This document shows positions 8,324 to 15,548 of a stretch of 28,128 nt of DNA, piece by piece; position 1 is the first letter of the stretch, and each line of letters begins with the position of its first letter. The DNA is from a virus. The position numbers and the translations under genes were made by a program. Below the pieces are notes generated by a model. It saw only the letters and a program-made list of their open reading frames with translations, ran no database searches and was not told where the DNA came from. The stretch covers positions 1 to 28,128 of IMG/VR virus record IMGVR_UViG_3300006735_000170; one strand, written 5' to 3'.

Positions 8324-9215
8324 GTTTTATAAATTCATCCATGTACCGACCAATGTATTGATGTTCTCCCACATGCATAATATATTCATCTACTATAGCA
8401 AAAATCTTGCCTCCAACTTCTTTCCATAACTTACAAAAACCAAAATCTTCTCCTAAGTAAGTTTGCGTTTCCTTATCATGAACAGTATCAAAAAAATTGT
8501 AGTAATTATCTTTTTCTTCACTCTTGCCATTTATAATAGAACTTTGTTTTATTTTTCTATCAGGATATGTTTTTATTAATTTTTCAAACACTGAACGTTT
8601 AATTAACAAACAACCCGCAGGAGCATGGGTTATTTCTGTTATGCCTTTATTTACTACAATTTTACTAGCATCTTCTAACCTTACTGGATAAGTGCACGCA
8701 CCAGTTTCCATATCTGCTTCTGTTTTTATTAATCCTCTTTCAAATTTTTCTTTTAACTTTCCAAACTGTATGCTTTTCAATGGGTAAGGTACGCATATTA
8801 CATCTTTATCTGCATCAATCATTTTTCTAACCACATGCGGGCTAATTGCAATATCAGAATCTAAAAATAATAAATAATCTGCTTTAGTTTCTAAAAATGA
8901 TGCAACCGTAAGATTTCTACCTTGTGTAATAAGTGATGATTTATGCATTAGAAAAGACACGCTATCACCATTCTTTAAAAAATCTTTTTGTATTTCCAAA
9001 AGACATTGAGTATAATGAATGGATACTTCTGAATGCACAGGAGTGCCTACACATATTTTTATTTGTTGTTCTTCTTTAAATCCCTCCATTAATATTTTAG
9101 AGGTTGTTTTTTCTTTTTCAAACCAAATAGGTTCTGAAGGATCTTGTGGGGACACGTTTATCTCCTTTATTGTTTGATAGGTATCGTTATTAGACCAATT
9201 TTTACTTTTTTGCAT
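8316..9215 (-). CDS. GT-A fold glycosyltransferase (paralogue 1)
   Basis: The 299-residue protein resembles its downstream neighbour but has an N-terminal extension of about 50 polar residues. Landmarks are LMHKSS near 89, GRN near 99, DSD at 119-121 after the strand YLLFL, PAGCLLIKR at 199-207, GEDFGFC at 255-261 and His 281. The D-x-D motif is the usual metal and nucleotide-sugar site of GT-A enzymes. The start codon overlaps the preceding glycosyltransferase by 14 bases, so the three transferases are co-translated. The extension could be a docking segment. Substrates cannot be read from the sequence. The two GT-A genes may add different sugars or act in sequence. Confidence 0.75.
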   Translation of the reverse strand: MQKSKNWSNNDTYQTIKEINVSPQDPSEPIWFEKEKTTSKILMEGFKEEQQIKICVGTPVHSEVSIHYTQCLLEIQKDFLKNGDSVSFLMHKSSLITQGRNLTVASFLETKADYLLFLDSDIAISPHVVRKMIDADKDVICVPYPLKSIQFGKLKEKFERGLIKTEADMETGACTYPVRLEDASKIVVNKGITEITHAPAGCLLIKRSVFEKLIKTYPDRKIKQSSIINGKSEEKDNYYNFFDTVHDKETQTYLGEDFGFCKLWKEVGGKIFAIVDEYIMHVGEHQYIGRYMDEFIKHD

Positions 9216-10131
9216 TTATTACGTTGTATAAAAAATTATTCCACTCCATAGCTTTTTTATCCCAATTGTAATATTTTTTATAAAAAGCTTGTTGCATGTC
9301 TAAGCTATCTTGAATAGCTGTTTCATGAAGTGTTTTAGCAGCCATTTCAATAGCAGCAGCAAATGTTTGAGATAGTATTTTTAAGTCTTTTGTATAAGTA
9401 ACATACATAGGAAATTCTGCGCAGGTTTCATACAAAGCACCATAGTTAGTCACAATTGAATACAGTCCAGCAGATAAAGATTCAATAGCAGATATACAGG
9501 ATGTTTCCTCAAAAATACTTGGGTACACGTACATATTGTATTTGTTTAAATTTTCTAAAATAAAACTATTAGGTCTGTAACCAATATAATTGACGTTTGG
9601 TAATTCTGAAGCTTGTTTATAAAGAGGCACATATCGGTGATCATTTTGATTTTTAAAATCTTCACCGTATACTTCAGTTGAACTGTATACATCTAATTTT
9701 ATTAGTGGATTTTTTACTAGTTGCATTGCACCAAGTAATACACTCAAACCTCTCCATGGTGTATTCTGATGGATTATTCTTATTGGATCACCTTTTTTAA
9801 AAACTTTTCTTTTAGGAAAACTTGTGCAACCATTTTTAATTACATGACATTTTTCAGTTGGTATATCAAACATCATTCTAAATTTTTCATATGTCCAATT
9901 ACTATTAAAGACATACCAATCATATTTACTATGATTAGTTTTTTGACTAAACCAAGGTGCTATATTGGGCTGGTCGTAAGAATTTTTTTGCCAAAGAATA
10001 TTTGGTTTAGTTGGATGTAGAGGTATTTTTTCAGGTACAGAAGTAGTTATCTGTACTTGATCTAATAAGTTTTTATTAGCGTATTGATCTAAAAAACTAT
10101 GTTGTAGTTCAGTTCCACCTTGGGGATTCAT
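9202..10131 (-). CDS. GT4-like (GT-B fold) glycosyltransferase
   Basis: The 309-residue protein begins MNPQGGTELQ. The GGTE at 5-8 matches the glycine-rich acceptor-side loop of GT4 enzymes. It also has WRG at 126-128 in a GT-B-like position and the family's acidic motif, FEETSCISAIE, where E209 and E217 form the E-x7-E pattern that contacts the nucleotide sugar. The protein is shorter than bacterial GT4 enzymes (about 350-400 residues), but this compact phage version looks intact. It starts in a TAATG junction with the 72-residue gene and leads the three-transferase group. It probably adds a first or linking sugar, but the acceptor is unknown. Confidence 0.8.
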   Translation of the reverse strand: MNPQGGTELQHSFLDQYANKNLLDQVQITTSVPEKIPLHPTKPNILWQKNSYDQPNIAPWFSQKTNHSKYDWYVFNSNWTYEKFRMMFDIPTEKCHVIKNGCTSFPKRKVFKKGDPIRIIHQNTPWRGLSVLLGAMQLVKNPLIKLDVYSSTEVYGEDFKNQNDHRYVPLYKQASELPNVNYIGYRPNSFILENLNKYNMYVYPSIFEETSCISAIESLSAGLYSIVTNYGALYETCAEFPMYVTYTKDLKILSQTFAAAIEMAAKTLHETAIQDSLDMQQAFYKKYYNWDKKAMEWNNFLYNVINAKK

Positions 10132-10349
10132 TATTTGGTTTTACCAAATACCTCTAAAGATGCAACTGTTATTTTTTGATTGATTTGAAGATCATCCTCA
10201 ACAGTGTCAGTATTGGTATCAGCAACATCATTATCAAAATCAGCTTTGCTAGCATATACTTTCCCTGTTCTTTTATTTTTAATTTCTTCTTCAGCTTTTG
10301 CTGGAAGAACTGGAACTTCTTCTCCATTAATCATTACTGTTTTTGTCAT
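10131..10349 (-). CDS. Conserved small acidic phage protein (PVLPAKAEEEIKNK family)
   Basis: The 72-residue protein starts in an ATGA overlap. It begins with a strand containing NGEEV, then PVLPAKAEEEIKNK and an acidic middle (DTNTDTVEDD). I recognise this small family from marine podoviruses and cyanophages, where it sits among structural genes, but its function is not known to me. The acidic, soluble character and lack of cysteines fit a small virion or assembly protein. It lies between a very basic 43-residue protein and the glycosyltransferases; opposite charges make an interaction with the basic neighbour conceivable, but this is only a guess. Confidence 0.7.
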   Translation of the reverse strand: MTKTVMINGEEVPVLPAKAEEEIKNKRTGKVYASKADFDNDVADTNTDTVEDDLQINQKITVASLEVFGKTK

Positions 10350-10477
10350 TTTCGTCCTTGTTTGTTATAAGGTTTATAGTCTCTTTTTTCGTGTTTGTTA
10401 AGTGTCTTCTTATGTCTCCCTGGTCTTTTTCTTGGTTTTGGTCTAGGTACAAAATTTACAAATTTTTGTTTAGCCAT
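10346..10477 (-). CDS. Very basic 43-aa conserved phage protein
   Basis: Translating the short space between its neighbours gives a complete reading frame. It begins MAKQKFVNFVPRPKPRKRPG, continues with RHKKTLNKHEKRD and ends QGRK. The start overlaps the stop of the 116-residue gene by 8 bases, and the stop overlaps the next start as ATGA. I recall close relatives of this Lys/Arg/Pro-rich peptide at the same position in other marine phage genomes, which makes it a real gene despite its size. The charge suggests nucleic-acid binding or binding to an acidic partner. No fold or catalytic motif can be assigned. Confidence 0.7.
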   Translation of the reverse strand: MAKQKFVNFVPRPKPRKRPGRHKKTLNKHEKRDYKPYNKQGRK

Positions 10478-10820
10478 TTTCTTGTGATCTATTTATGAGT
10501 GCATAATTTATAGCACCTTGAATTTTGTTACTACCTGTAGCTGCTGTGACTGTAATTGCATCACCTGCTTCTAAATTTAAACCTTGAGGAGCTGCATTGA
10601 TTTGTGTTTTAGCAGCTACATCATCTCTAAAAAATTCGTATTCTGTACTTGAATCAGAGGAATCTACAATATTCATATTGACTAAAATAGCAGAAGATGC
10701 ATCATTGTTTGCACAATAAACACTTTTTACAATAATCGTAGCATCACTTGGACAAGTAAGTGCTGTAGTTTTTCCAGTACCAGCTTGTTTGAATCCTTGA
10801 TTTTTATATTGTATTGTCAT
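10470..10820 (-). CDS. Conserved structural protein, 116 aa, beta-rich
   Basis: The 116-residue protein starts in an ATGA overlap with the preceding gene. The sequence alternates strands and polar turns throughout: TTALTCPSDATIIVKSVYC, then LVNMNIVDSSDSSTEYEFF, then a C-terminal EAGDAITVTAATGSNKIQG. This looks like a single beta-sandwich domain of the kind used in phage head-decoration, tail or baseplate accessory proteins. I recall homologues among marine phage structural genes but know no experimentally assigned role. Its position between the nozzle region and small structural genes supports a virion component. Confidence 0.6.
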   Translation of the reverse strand: MTIQYKNQGFKQAGTGKTTALTCPSDATIIVKSVYCANNDASSAILVNMNIVDSSDSSTEYEFFRDDVAAKTQINAAPQGLNLEAGDAITVTAATGSNKIQGAINYALINRSQENG

Positions 10821-10981
10821 GATAAAAAATAATTAAACGTATCTTGCTCATCTTTCAAGTCTTTTTGAAAAGCAAAATTTAGTTGGTTTTTAAGAGTTTC
10901 TAAAGATGCCATAATTTGTCTTTGATTTTCTGGATCATATATTTCTTTAGGTTCTGGTATAATTGCTGTTATTTTTGCCAT
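10817..10981 (-). CDS. Small conserved phage protein, 54 aa, helical
   Basis: I choose the ATG at 10981, after the stop of the preceding gene at 10995, over an upstream start that would run far into that gene. The product starts MAKITAIIPEPKEIYDPENQ and ends with a helix containing LKNQLNFAFQKDLKDEQ. Similar 50-60 residue proteins with LENQLN...FQ-DLKDEQ endings are common in marine podovirus and cyanophage structural regions. The function is unknown. The amphipathic C-terminal helix could support oligomerisation. The stop overlaps the next start as ATGA. Confidence 0.7.
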   Translation of the reverse strand: MAKITAIIPEPKEIYDPENQRQIMASLETLKNQLNFAFQKDLKDEQDTFNYFLS

Positions 10982-10994
10982 TTTTTTATTATAT

Positions 10995-11516
10995 CTATTT
11001 GAATCTGAAAAGCAAGTTGCCTGCGATTGTTTCATTATTTGAACATGAAGATACTCCATGTTTCATAAAACTAGGAAAAATAATCATTTGATCATCTTTA
11101 CATTGTATTTTTTTTGTAGCATCAAACAAATTTGCTACCTGATAAGATATTATTAAATCTTCATATGGTGAAATAAAATATGTTTTACTTTCTCCAACCT
11201 TTTTATAAATTACAAAACTAAAAACACAACCAGGATGTATGTGTGGCTCTTGATAATCTTTATCTAAATATTTATTTGTCCAAATTGATTGAAGAGCAAT
11301 TTCATATTCTTTCTTGTAAAGTTCATCTAAATTTTTAATCAATTGTTTAAATAAATATTTTTCAGAGTTTTCTGTAAGTTTGTTTTGAGAATAAAAAGAA
11401 GATACGGTATTTGATACCCAAGATTGTGTTTTTTTAAATTCTTGTTTTTCAAATTTAATTTTTTTTGATTCTATATTTGAAACAAATATAGGCATACCAA
11501 ATATGTTATAAATCAC
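10995..11516 (-). CDS. Putative 2OG-Fe(II) oxygenase-like protein (HxH variant)
   Basis: The 173-residue protein starts with GTG in a TAGTG junction, overlapping the nozzle stop by one base; GGAAGAAG upstream may serve as ribosome binding site. After a helical first half come a tryptophan-led strand (residues 79-90), HIHPG with H92 and H94, a strand VFSFVIY, then IIFPSFMKHGV with H153. This order matches the double-stranded beta-helix of phage 2OG-Fe(II) oxygenases of the 2OG-FeII_Oxy_5 type, where an H-x-H/D pair and a distal His bind iron. The usual 2OG-binding Arg about ten residues after the distal His is not obvious (NETIAGNLLF), so the enzyme may use another residue or be inactive. It is separated from the main oxygenase cluster by the nozzle gene. 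Confidence 0.6.
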   Translation of the reverse strand: MIYNIFGMPIFVSNIESKKIKFEKQEFKKTQSWVSNTVSSFYSQNKLTENSEKYLFKQLIKNLDELYKKEYEIALQSIWTNKYLDKDYQEPHIHPGCVFSFVIYKKVGESKTYFISPYEDLIISYQVANLFDATKKIQCKDDQMIIFPSFMKHGVSSCSNNETIAGNLLFRFK

Positions 11517-13444
11517 TATCTTCTTCCATCAGGTTGAAAATCAAATCTAAATAAACCTAATCTCCAATTTTCATCTATAGAATCGTTTGATATTTTCAAA
11601 GCTGCTAATCTTGCTCTTGCTCGAGTATCTATTTTAGTTGTAGAGCTACTTACAGAAAAAGGCCCTAACGGTGAGCTAGTTTGACTTTCCGAAGGAAAAT
11701 CTCTTAGTTGCATCGTCACTTCAGCATTACCTTGAAGAACTTTAAAGTCAGGAATAAATCTTCTTATCTTTATAAAAAATTCACCTTCTCCATCTGCATC
11801 TAAGTCAAAGTCACCAGATTGTATAAAAGCTTCAATAGCTGTTTTATTTCCGCTTGCATCAACTTCATTTACTCCTGTCTCATGTTCAAAATAGATAGAT
11901 TTACCTTGACCTATGGTAATTCCACTTACAGTTGGAAAATTAGGTGCACTGTTTTGAACAAATTTTGTTGCATAAGGTTTATCGAAAACTACTTTATCTA
12001 CATAAGAGCTTCTTGCTAGAGTTCCTGTTGTCCAAGTGTTTTCTAAATAATTATACGTTACTATTCTATTATTAAATTGACTTGAATCATCTGGGTAAAA
12101 CCATATTATTTCATTAAATAAACTATTGTGTGCACCAAATACCTGTTGTCCTGCAGCATAATTTAAACCAGGATTACTACCTGTTGTTTTAAAAACAAAG
12201 TCTTCTACCAAACAAGGAAGACGTTTGACTGATCCGTCATACACAAAAAATCCTCCTTCATCAGACATCCAATAAACAGTAGCATCAACAAACACTAAAG
12301 AGTTTTGCCCTATGATTCCACAGTTTGATCCTACTTGTCGTATAGAAAATGTAAAAGGTGGACCAACGAATTGCATTATATATGCTGAGGTATCTGTACC
12401 AACAAACGTGTAATCTTTTGCTTGAACAGCTCCCCTTATTTCAGTCCCAGAATCAAGCTGAAATGTTCCTGCTGTGTTAGTAGATGTTGGAGCGTACACT
12501 GTTCTATCTTCTTGATCAGAGAATCTAATAAACATTTTATCTTGAGTACCAGGAGTGCCAATAGTTGTTTCAGTGCCAAGATGAAATAAATGCCTATCTC
12601 TGTCTGATACAATAGTCATAACTGATTTTGTAGGATTGTTAGTAATAGGAGTCGCTCTAGTAGTAAGAGCATTACCATCTACTGCTATTGGGTTCCAATT
12701 GAATGATCTTCCATTATGTACAGTTGCAATTAATATTTGACCATAATTATCTAGTGACCACATTCCAGGATCTAAGACTACATTTGTAGTAGTTCTAGCT
12801 GTTCCCCAAGTTGAAGATCCCCACGTTCCAGCTCCCCAACCATAACCTCCAGTCGAAACCAAATCTCCTATTTTAATGTAAGGTAAAGGATCTAAAGTTC
12901 CGTTGTTTGATACTCCTGATTTAGTTTCAGTTGTAGGCATTAATATCGTAAATGTAGTTGTGGTTGGTGCAGTTTGAACTTCAAATAATTTATCGTCAAA
13001 ATCTGCAGCAGTGTAAACTGTGTTTGCGGTTGTGAATGATCCAGCGTTTTCAAAAGTCAATATATCACCCGCAGATAAATCGTGAGCTCCTGATGTTGTA
13101 ATAGTAACTGTTGCTGATGCATTAGTCGTTGTTATATTTGCTCCAGTAGATTGCCTATCTGGGTCAATGGGTGTGATATCATAGAAAGTTCCTGAGTGAT
13201 AAATATACAAACATCTATTCGTTCCTATTGCATTGTATTTTCGGCCATCTAAATCAGCGTATATGTGTTGTTTTCTAGCTGCACCTATCAATTCAGATGA
13301 AGTATCTTGAAGCCAACCACCAATTTTTTCAGGTTGACCGTACCTAAAACGTACATTATCCCCGTCTACCCAATTATTTTCATTTTGAGTATCTGTTTGC
13401 TGTTTATTAAATCCAGGTCTAAAAGGTATTTTTATTAAAGCCAT
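11516..13444 (-). CDS. Tail nozzle / packaged-DNA stabilisation protein (P22 gp10- or SU10 nozzle-like)
   Basis: I choose the ATG at 13444, where MALIKIPFRPGFN begins, over one six codons upstream. The N-terminus continues with the family pattern NWVDGDNVRFRYGQPEKIGG. Near residues 200-213 lies the W/G-rich loop GYGWGAGTWGSSTWG, which I recognise from podovirus nozzle proteins. The remainder is repeated beta segments (HLFHLGTE, YTFVGTDTSAYIMQF, TVYWMSDEGGFFVYDG, EIIWFYPDD) consistent with propeller-like repeats, ending with strands around IKIRRFIPDF. The likely role is to close the tail channel below the adaptors and hold packaged DNA. The length, about 642 residues, suits the family. The leader is very short and holds a TATAAT-like box but no clear ribosome binding site. 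Confidence 0.75.
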   Translation of the reverse strand: MALIKIPFRPGFNKQQTDTQNENNWVDGDNVRFRYGQPEKIGGWLQDTSSELIGAARKQHIYADLDGRKYNAIGTNRCLYIYHSGTFYDITPIDPDRQSTGANITTTNASATVTITTSGAHDLSAGDILTFENAGSFTTANTVYTAADFDDKLFEVQTAPTTTTFTILMPTTETKSGVSNNGTLDPLPYIKIGDLVSTGGYGWGAGTWGSSTWGTARTTTNVVLDPGMWSLDNYGQILIATVHNGRSFNWNPIAVDGNALTTRATPITNNPTKSVMTIVSDRDRHLFHLGTETTIGTPGTQDKMFIRFSDQEDRTVYAPTSTNTAGTFQLDSGTEIRGAVQAKDYTFVGTDTSAYIMQFVGPPFTFSIRQVGSNCGIIGQNSLVFVDATVYWMSDEGGFFVYDGSVKRLPCLVEDFVFKTTGSNPGLNYAAGQQVFGAHNSLFNEIIWFYPDDSSQFNNRIVTYNYLENTWTTGTLARSSYVDKVVFDKPYATKFVQNSAPNFPTVSGITIGQGKSIYFEHETGVNEVDASGNKTAIEAFIQSGDFDLDADGEGEFFIKIRRFIPDFKVLQGNAEVTMQLRDFPSESQTSSPLGPFSVSSSTTKIDTRARARLAALKISNDSIDENWRLGLFRFDFQPDGRR

Positions 13445-13450
13445 AACAAT

Positions 13451-13481
13451 ATTATACATCAATATTCTAATTCAATAAAGA
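13451..13481 (-). promoter_or_regulatory. TATAAT box immediately before the nozzle gene
   Basis: A perfect TATAAT lies at 13456-13451 on the minus strand, placed so that transcription would begin at or next to the nozzle ATG (13444), giving a leaderless message. No good -35 box is at 17 bases. No ribosome binding site is evident, which fits the idea only weakly. Confidence 0.25.
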
Positions 13482-13823
13482 TCAACCCGTTTTAGATATT
13501 ATTATATTCCATTCTGATTTAGCTAATAAATCGTCTAATAATATATCTCTAATATTATATTTTTCTATATATTCATGTATTTCATTTGTATCTAATATTA
13601 TCCAATGAGTATCTGTTTCGAATACCATCTTGTCTGCATTTGATTTAGTATCCCCAGTTTTCTCTAATTTTTTACCTTCAGCTTTGGACATGCCTCTAAC
13701 ATCAAATTTAAATATTTGATTAGATTTATTTTTAAGTCTCCCTTGCACATGCCATGTTTTTTGAGTTTTAGGATAAGTGATATCCTCTAAACATTGTTTT
13801 GCAAATCTTTTTAAAATTGTCAT
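13482..13823 (-). CDS. Unknown protein, 113 aa, after the oxygenase cluster
   Basis: I choose the ATG at 13823, which overlaps the preceding stop as ATGA, over an ATG five codons upstream. The product begins MTILKRFAKQCLEDITYP. It has a strand-rich middle (TWHVQGRLKNKSNQIFKFDV), a lysine-rich turn, a strand pair THWIILDT, and an acidic C-terminal helix containing YIEKYNIRDILLDDLL. It looks like a small alpha/beta domain, but I do not recognise the family. Co-translation with the oxygenases suggests a linked role, for example as partner or substrate adaptor; that is a guess from position only. Confidence 0.6.
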   Translation of the reverse strand: MTILKRFAKQCLEDITYPKTQKTWHVQGRLKNKSNQIFKFDVRGMSKAEGKKLEKTGDTKSNADKMVFETDTHWIILDTNEIHEYIEKYNIRDILLDDLLAKSEWNIIISKTG

Positions 13824-14452
13824 GTTCTTTTGAACCATGAAGGTAATCCTAAATGAGGACGCTTATCAAACATATTTTCTTTTGCTCCTGGTGTTTTAGA
13901 ATTATTATAATGTAAAAATACTTGTATACATTCTTTACCTTTAAATTTTTCTCTCCAATGTTCTAGTTCACATCCAGAATAAACCAACATATCTCCTTGT
14001 TCTAAATCTATCTTTTCACCTTTTAAACCTTGTTTACCAGATGGTTCTAAAAAAATAGGCCAATTGTCTCCTCCTAAATTCATCGTAGTTGAAATTTCAC
14101 AACTAAATCTATCTTTGTGTCTTTTAAGCTCATCACCTTTTTTATATATTCTAGCATAAGTATACGCAGGATATAATTTTAATCCTGTTACTTCTTCCAT
14201 TTTTGGTTGACATTTTAGCAACAAAGTTTCCATAGCTATATTGCTATACTGGCAGTATGTGTCAGGTATCTGTTGGTTTTTATTTTCATAGTGACCTATA
14301 ATATTTTCATAGGGTGAGAAGTATCTTCTATTCATACAAGTATCATAAACTTGTTTTTGCATACTAAAATAATTAGCAATAAATGCAGCTAACTCTTTTG
14401 ATATTGCTTTACGTATTACTGTATACTTTTTCTTTTTAAACACTTTTATCAT
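13820..14452 (-). CDS. 2OG-Fe(II) oxygenase (HKD...H)
   Basis: I choose the ATG at 14452 (MIKVFKKKKYTVI), in an ATGA overlap, over a GTG eight codons upstream. The 210-residue protein has YARIYKKGDELKRHKD, with H112 and D114 as iron ligands, followed by the strand EISTTMNLG. Further on are a GDMLVYSGCELEHWRE segment with H165 as third ligand, and the strand VFLHY. This is the 2OG-Fe(II) double-stranded beta-helix order. The C-terminal RPHLGLPSW tail is a feature I recall in marine phage relatives. The 2OG-anchoring basic residue is probably a Lys in EKFKGKE rather than Arg; I am less sure of that. The substrate is unknown; hydroxylation of a protein side chain or a nucleic acid base is possible. 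Confidence 0.75.
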   Translation of the reverse strand: MIKVFKKKKYTVIRKAISKELAAFIANYFSMQKQVYDTCMNRRYFSPYENIIGHYENKNQQIPDTYCQYSNIAMETLLLKCQPKMEEVTGLKLYPAYTYARIYKKGDELKRHKDRFSCEISTTMNLGGDNWPIFLEPSGKQGLKGEKIDLEQGDMLVYSGCELEHWREKFKGKECIQVFLHYNNSKTPGAKENMFDKRPHLGLPSWFKRT

Positions 14453-15075
14453 TTGAAAGGATATCCTAAATTCCACATTACTAAAGAATACCTTATACCT
14501 TTAGTTACAGGTTTAACTCTATGCCACACAAATGAAGGAAAAACAACAATTGAACCTTTGGATAATATTTCTGTGCATTTGTGAAAATTATTTTTTTTAT
14601 CAGGATCATTATTTCTAAAATCAAATTCTAGTTCTCCACCTTCATATTCAGATCCATCTGTCAATTGACACGTCATAGAAAGTTTTCTTATTTTTCCATT
14701 ATCAGGATGTCCTTTTTCTTTTTGATAGGGTCGGTCCCAACTATCACAATGCCAATCATAGTATTGATTTAATTTATATTTTGTAAATTGAATTGATTCT
14801 GATCTGTTCCAATCAAAATTCCAACCAGCCATACTATTTGCAGCATAGATATAAGGATGTAATTCTCTATATATCCAAGCATCGTTTAGCCATACTAAAT
14901 CAGAATTTCTCTTTTTTTTAATATCTTTAATCTGATCTTTAGTTAATTTTTTTTCATCATAACCACCTGTAATACCCATACTTTCTGAATGAGATAATCC
15001 ATATTTAATAATATCATCGCATACTTTAGGAGGTATTGCAGATTTAAAGTACCAATAATAGTTATAAAGATTCAT
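14449..15075 (-). CDS. PKHD-type 2OG-Fe(II) oxygenase (HCD...H...R)
   Basis: The 208-residue protein has the most complete oxygenase signature here. YYDWHCDSW holds H109 and D111, LSMTCQLTDGSEYEGGELEF forms the following strands, and VVFPSFVWHRV gives distal H185 with R195 ten residues later as the 2OG anchor. The fold and motif order match PKHD-type hydroxylases, relatives of prolyl 4-hydroxylase and PiuC that phages often carry. The start overlaps the preceding stop as ATGA. The length agrees with PKHD proteins of about 200-230 residues. I expect an active dioxygenase; a peptide prolyl or lysyl side chain is a reasonable but unproven substrate. Confidence 0.85.
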   Translation of the reverse strand: MNLYNYYWYFKSAIPPKVCDDIIKYGLSHSESMGITGGYDEKKLTKDQIKDIKKKRNSDLVWLNDAWIYRELHPYIYAANSMAGWNFDWNRSESIQFTKYKLNQYYDWHCDSWDRPYQKEKGHPDNGKIRKLSMTCQLTDGSEYEGGELEFDFRNNDPDKKNNFHKCTEILSKGSIVVFPSFVWHRVKPVTKGIRYSLVMWNLGYPFK

Positions 15076-15548
15076 GCGTAATTAAAATTAATCACAACTC
15101 TTCTTTTTTTATCTGTGCAAGAAGATCCTGTGTGTTTTATTGAAGAGTTAAATTCAACATAAGTATTTTCTTTACTTTTAACAATTTTGTTATTTTCGAA
15201 TTTAGTGTATCCATTACAAGTGTTCACATAAAATATTCCTGTTTTTCCTTCTGACTGATCTACATGCATGCCGTGTTCCGTGGTTTTAATATCTTTAGTC
15301 AACAAATTTGCTTTGATTTTATTGAGTTTTTTAAATTTTAATTTTTTGAGAATAGGTTCTACCATATCAAAATAATTTTTATCACAATTTATTTGACCGT
15401 CCTTAAAAAATATAAATGTAAATTGAAAATAATTATCATCTGTATCTACCACACCATTGTTGAAATACCAGGGCATGTAAATTCCCATCAAAAAATCTTT
15501 AAGTTTTGTAAATTCTTTTTTAGATAAAAAGTTATTATAAACTTTCAT
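15072..15548 (-). CDS. 2OG-Fe(II) oxygenase-like protein (HVD...H...R)
   Basis: The 158-residue protein starts inside the end of the previous gene (14-base overlap). It is shorter than its neighbours but keeps the key residues. EHGMHVDQ holds H95 and D97, a strand GIFYVNTCNGYTKF follows, and the SSIKHTGSSC segment has H139, with R150 eleven residues later in RRVVINFNY. This is the spacing expected for 2OG-Fe(II) oxygenases. The N-terminal half is a helix plus strands rich in K, F and N, typical of this AT-rich genome. The substrate is unknown. It is clearly divergent from the two following oxygenases, so the cluster is not a simple recent tandem duplication. Confidence 0.7.
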   Translation of the reverse strand: MKVYNNFLSKKEFTKLKDFLMGIYMPWYFNNGVVDTDDNYFQFTFIFFKDGQINCDKNYFDMVEPILKKLKFKKLNKIKANLLTKDIKTTEHGMHVDQSEGKTGIFYVNTCNGYTKFENNKIVKSKENTYVEFNSSIKHTGSSCTDKKRRVVINFNYA

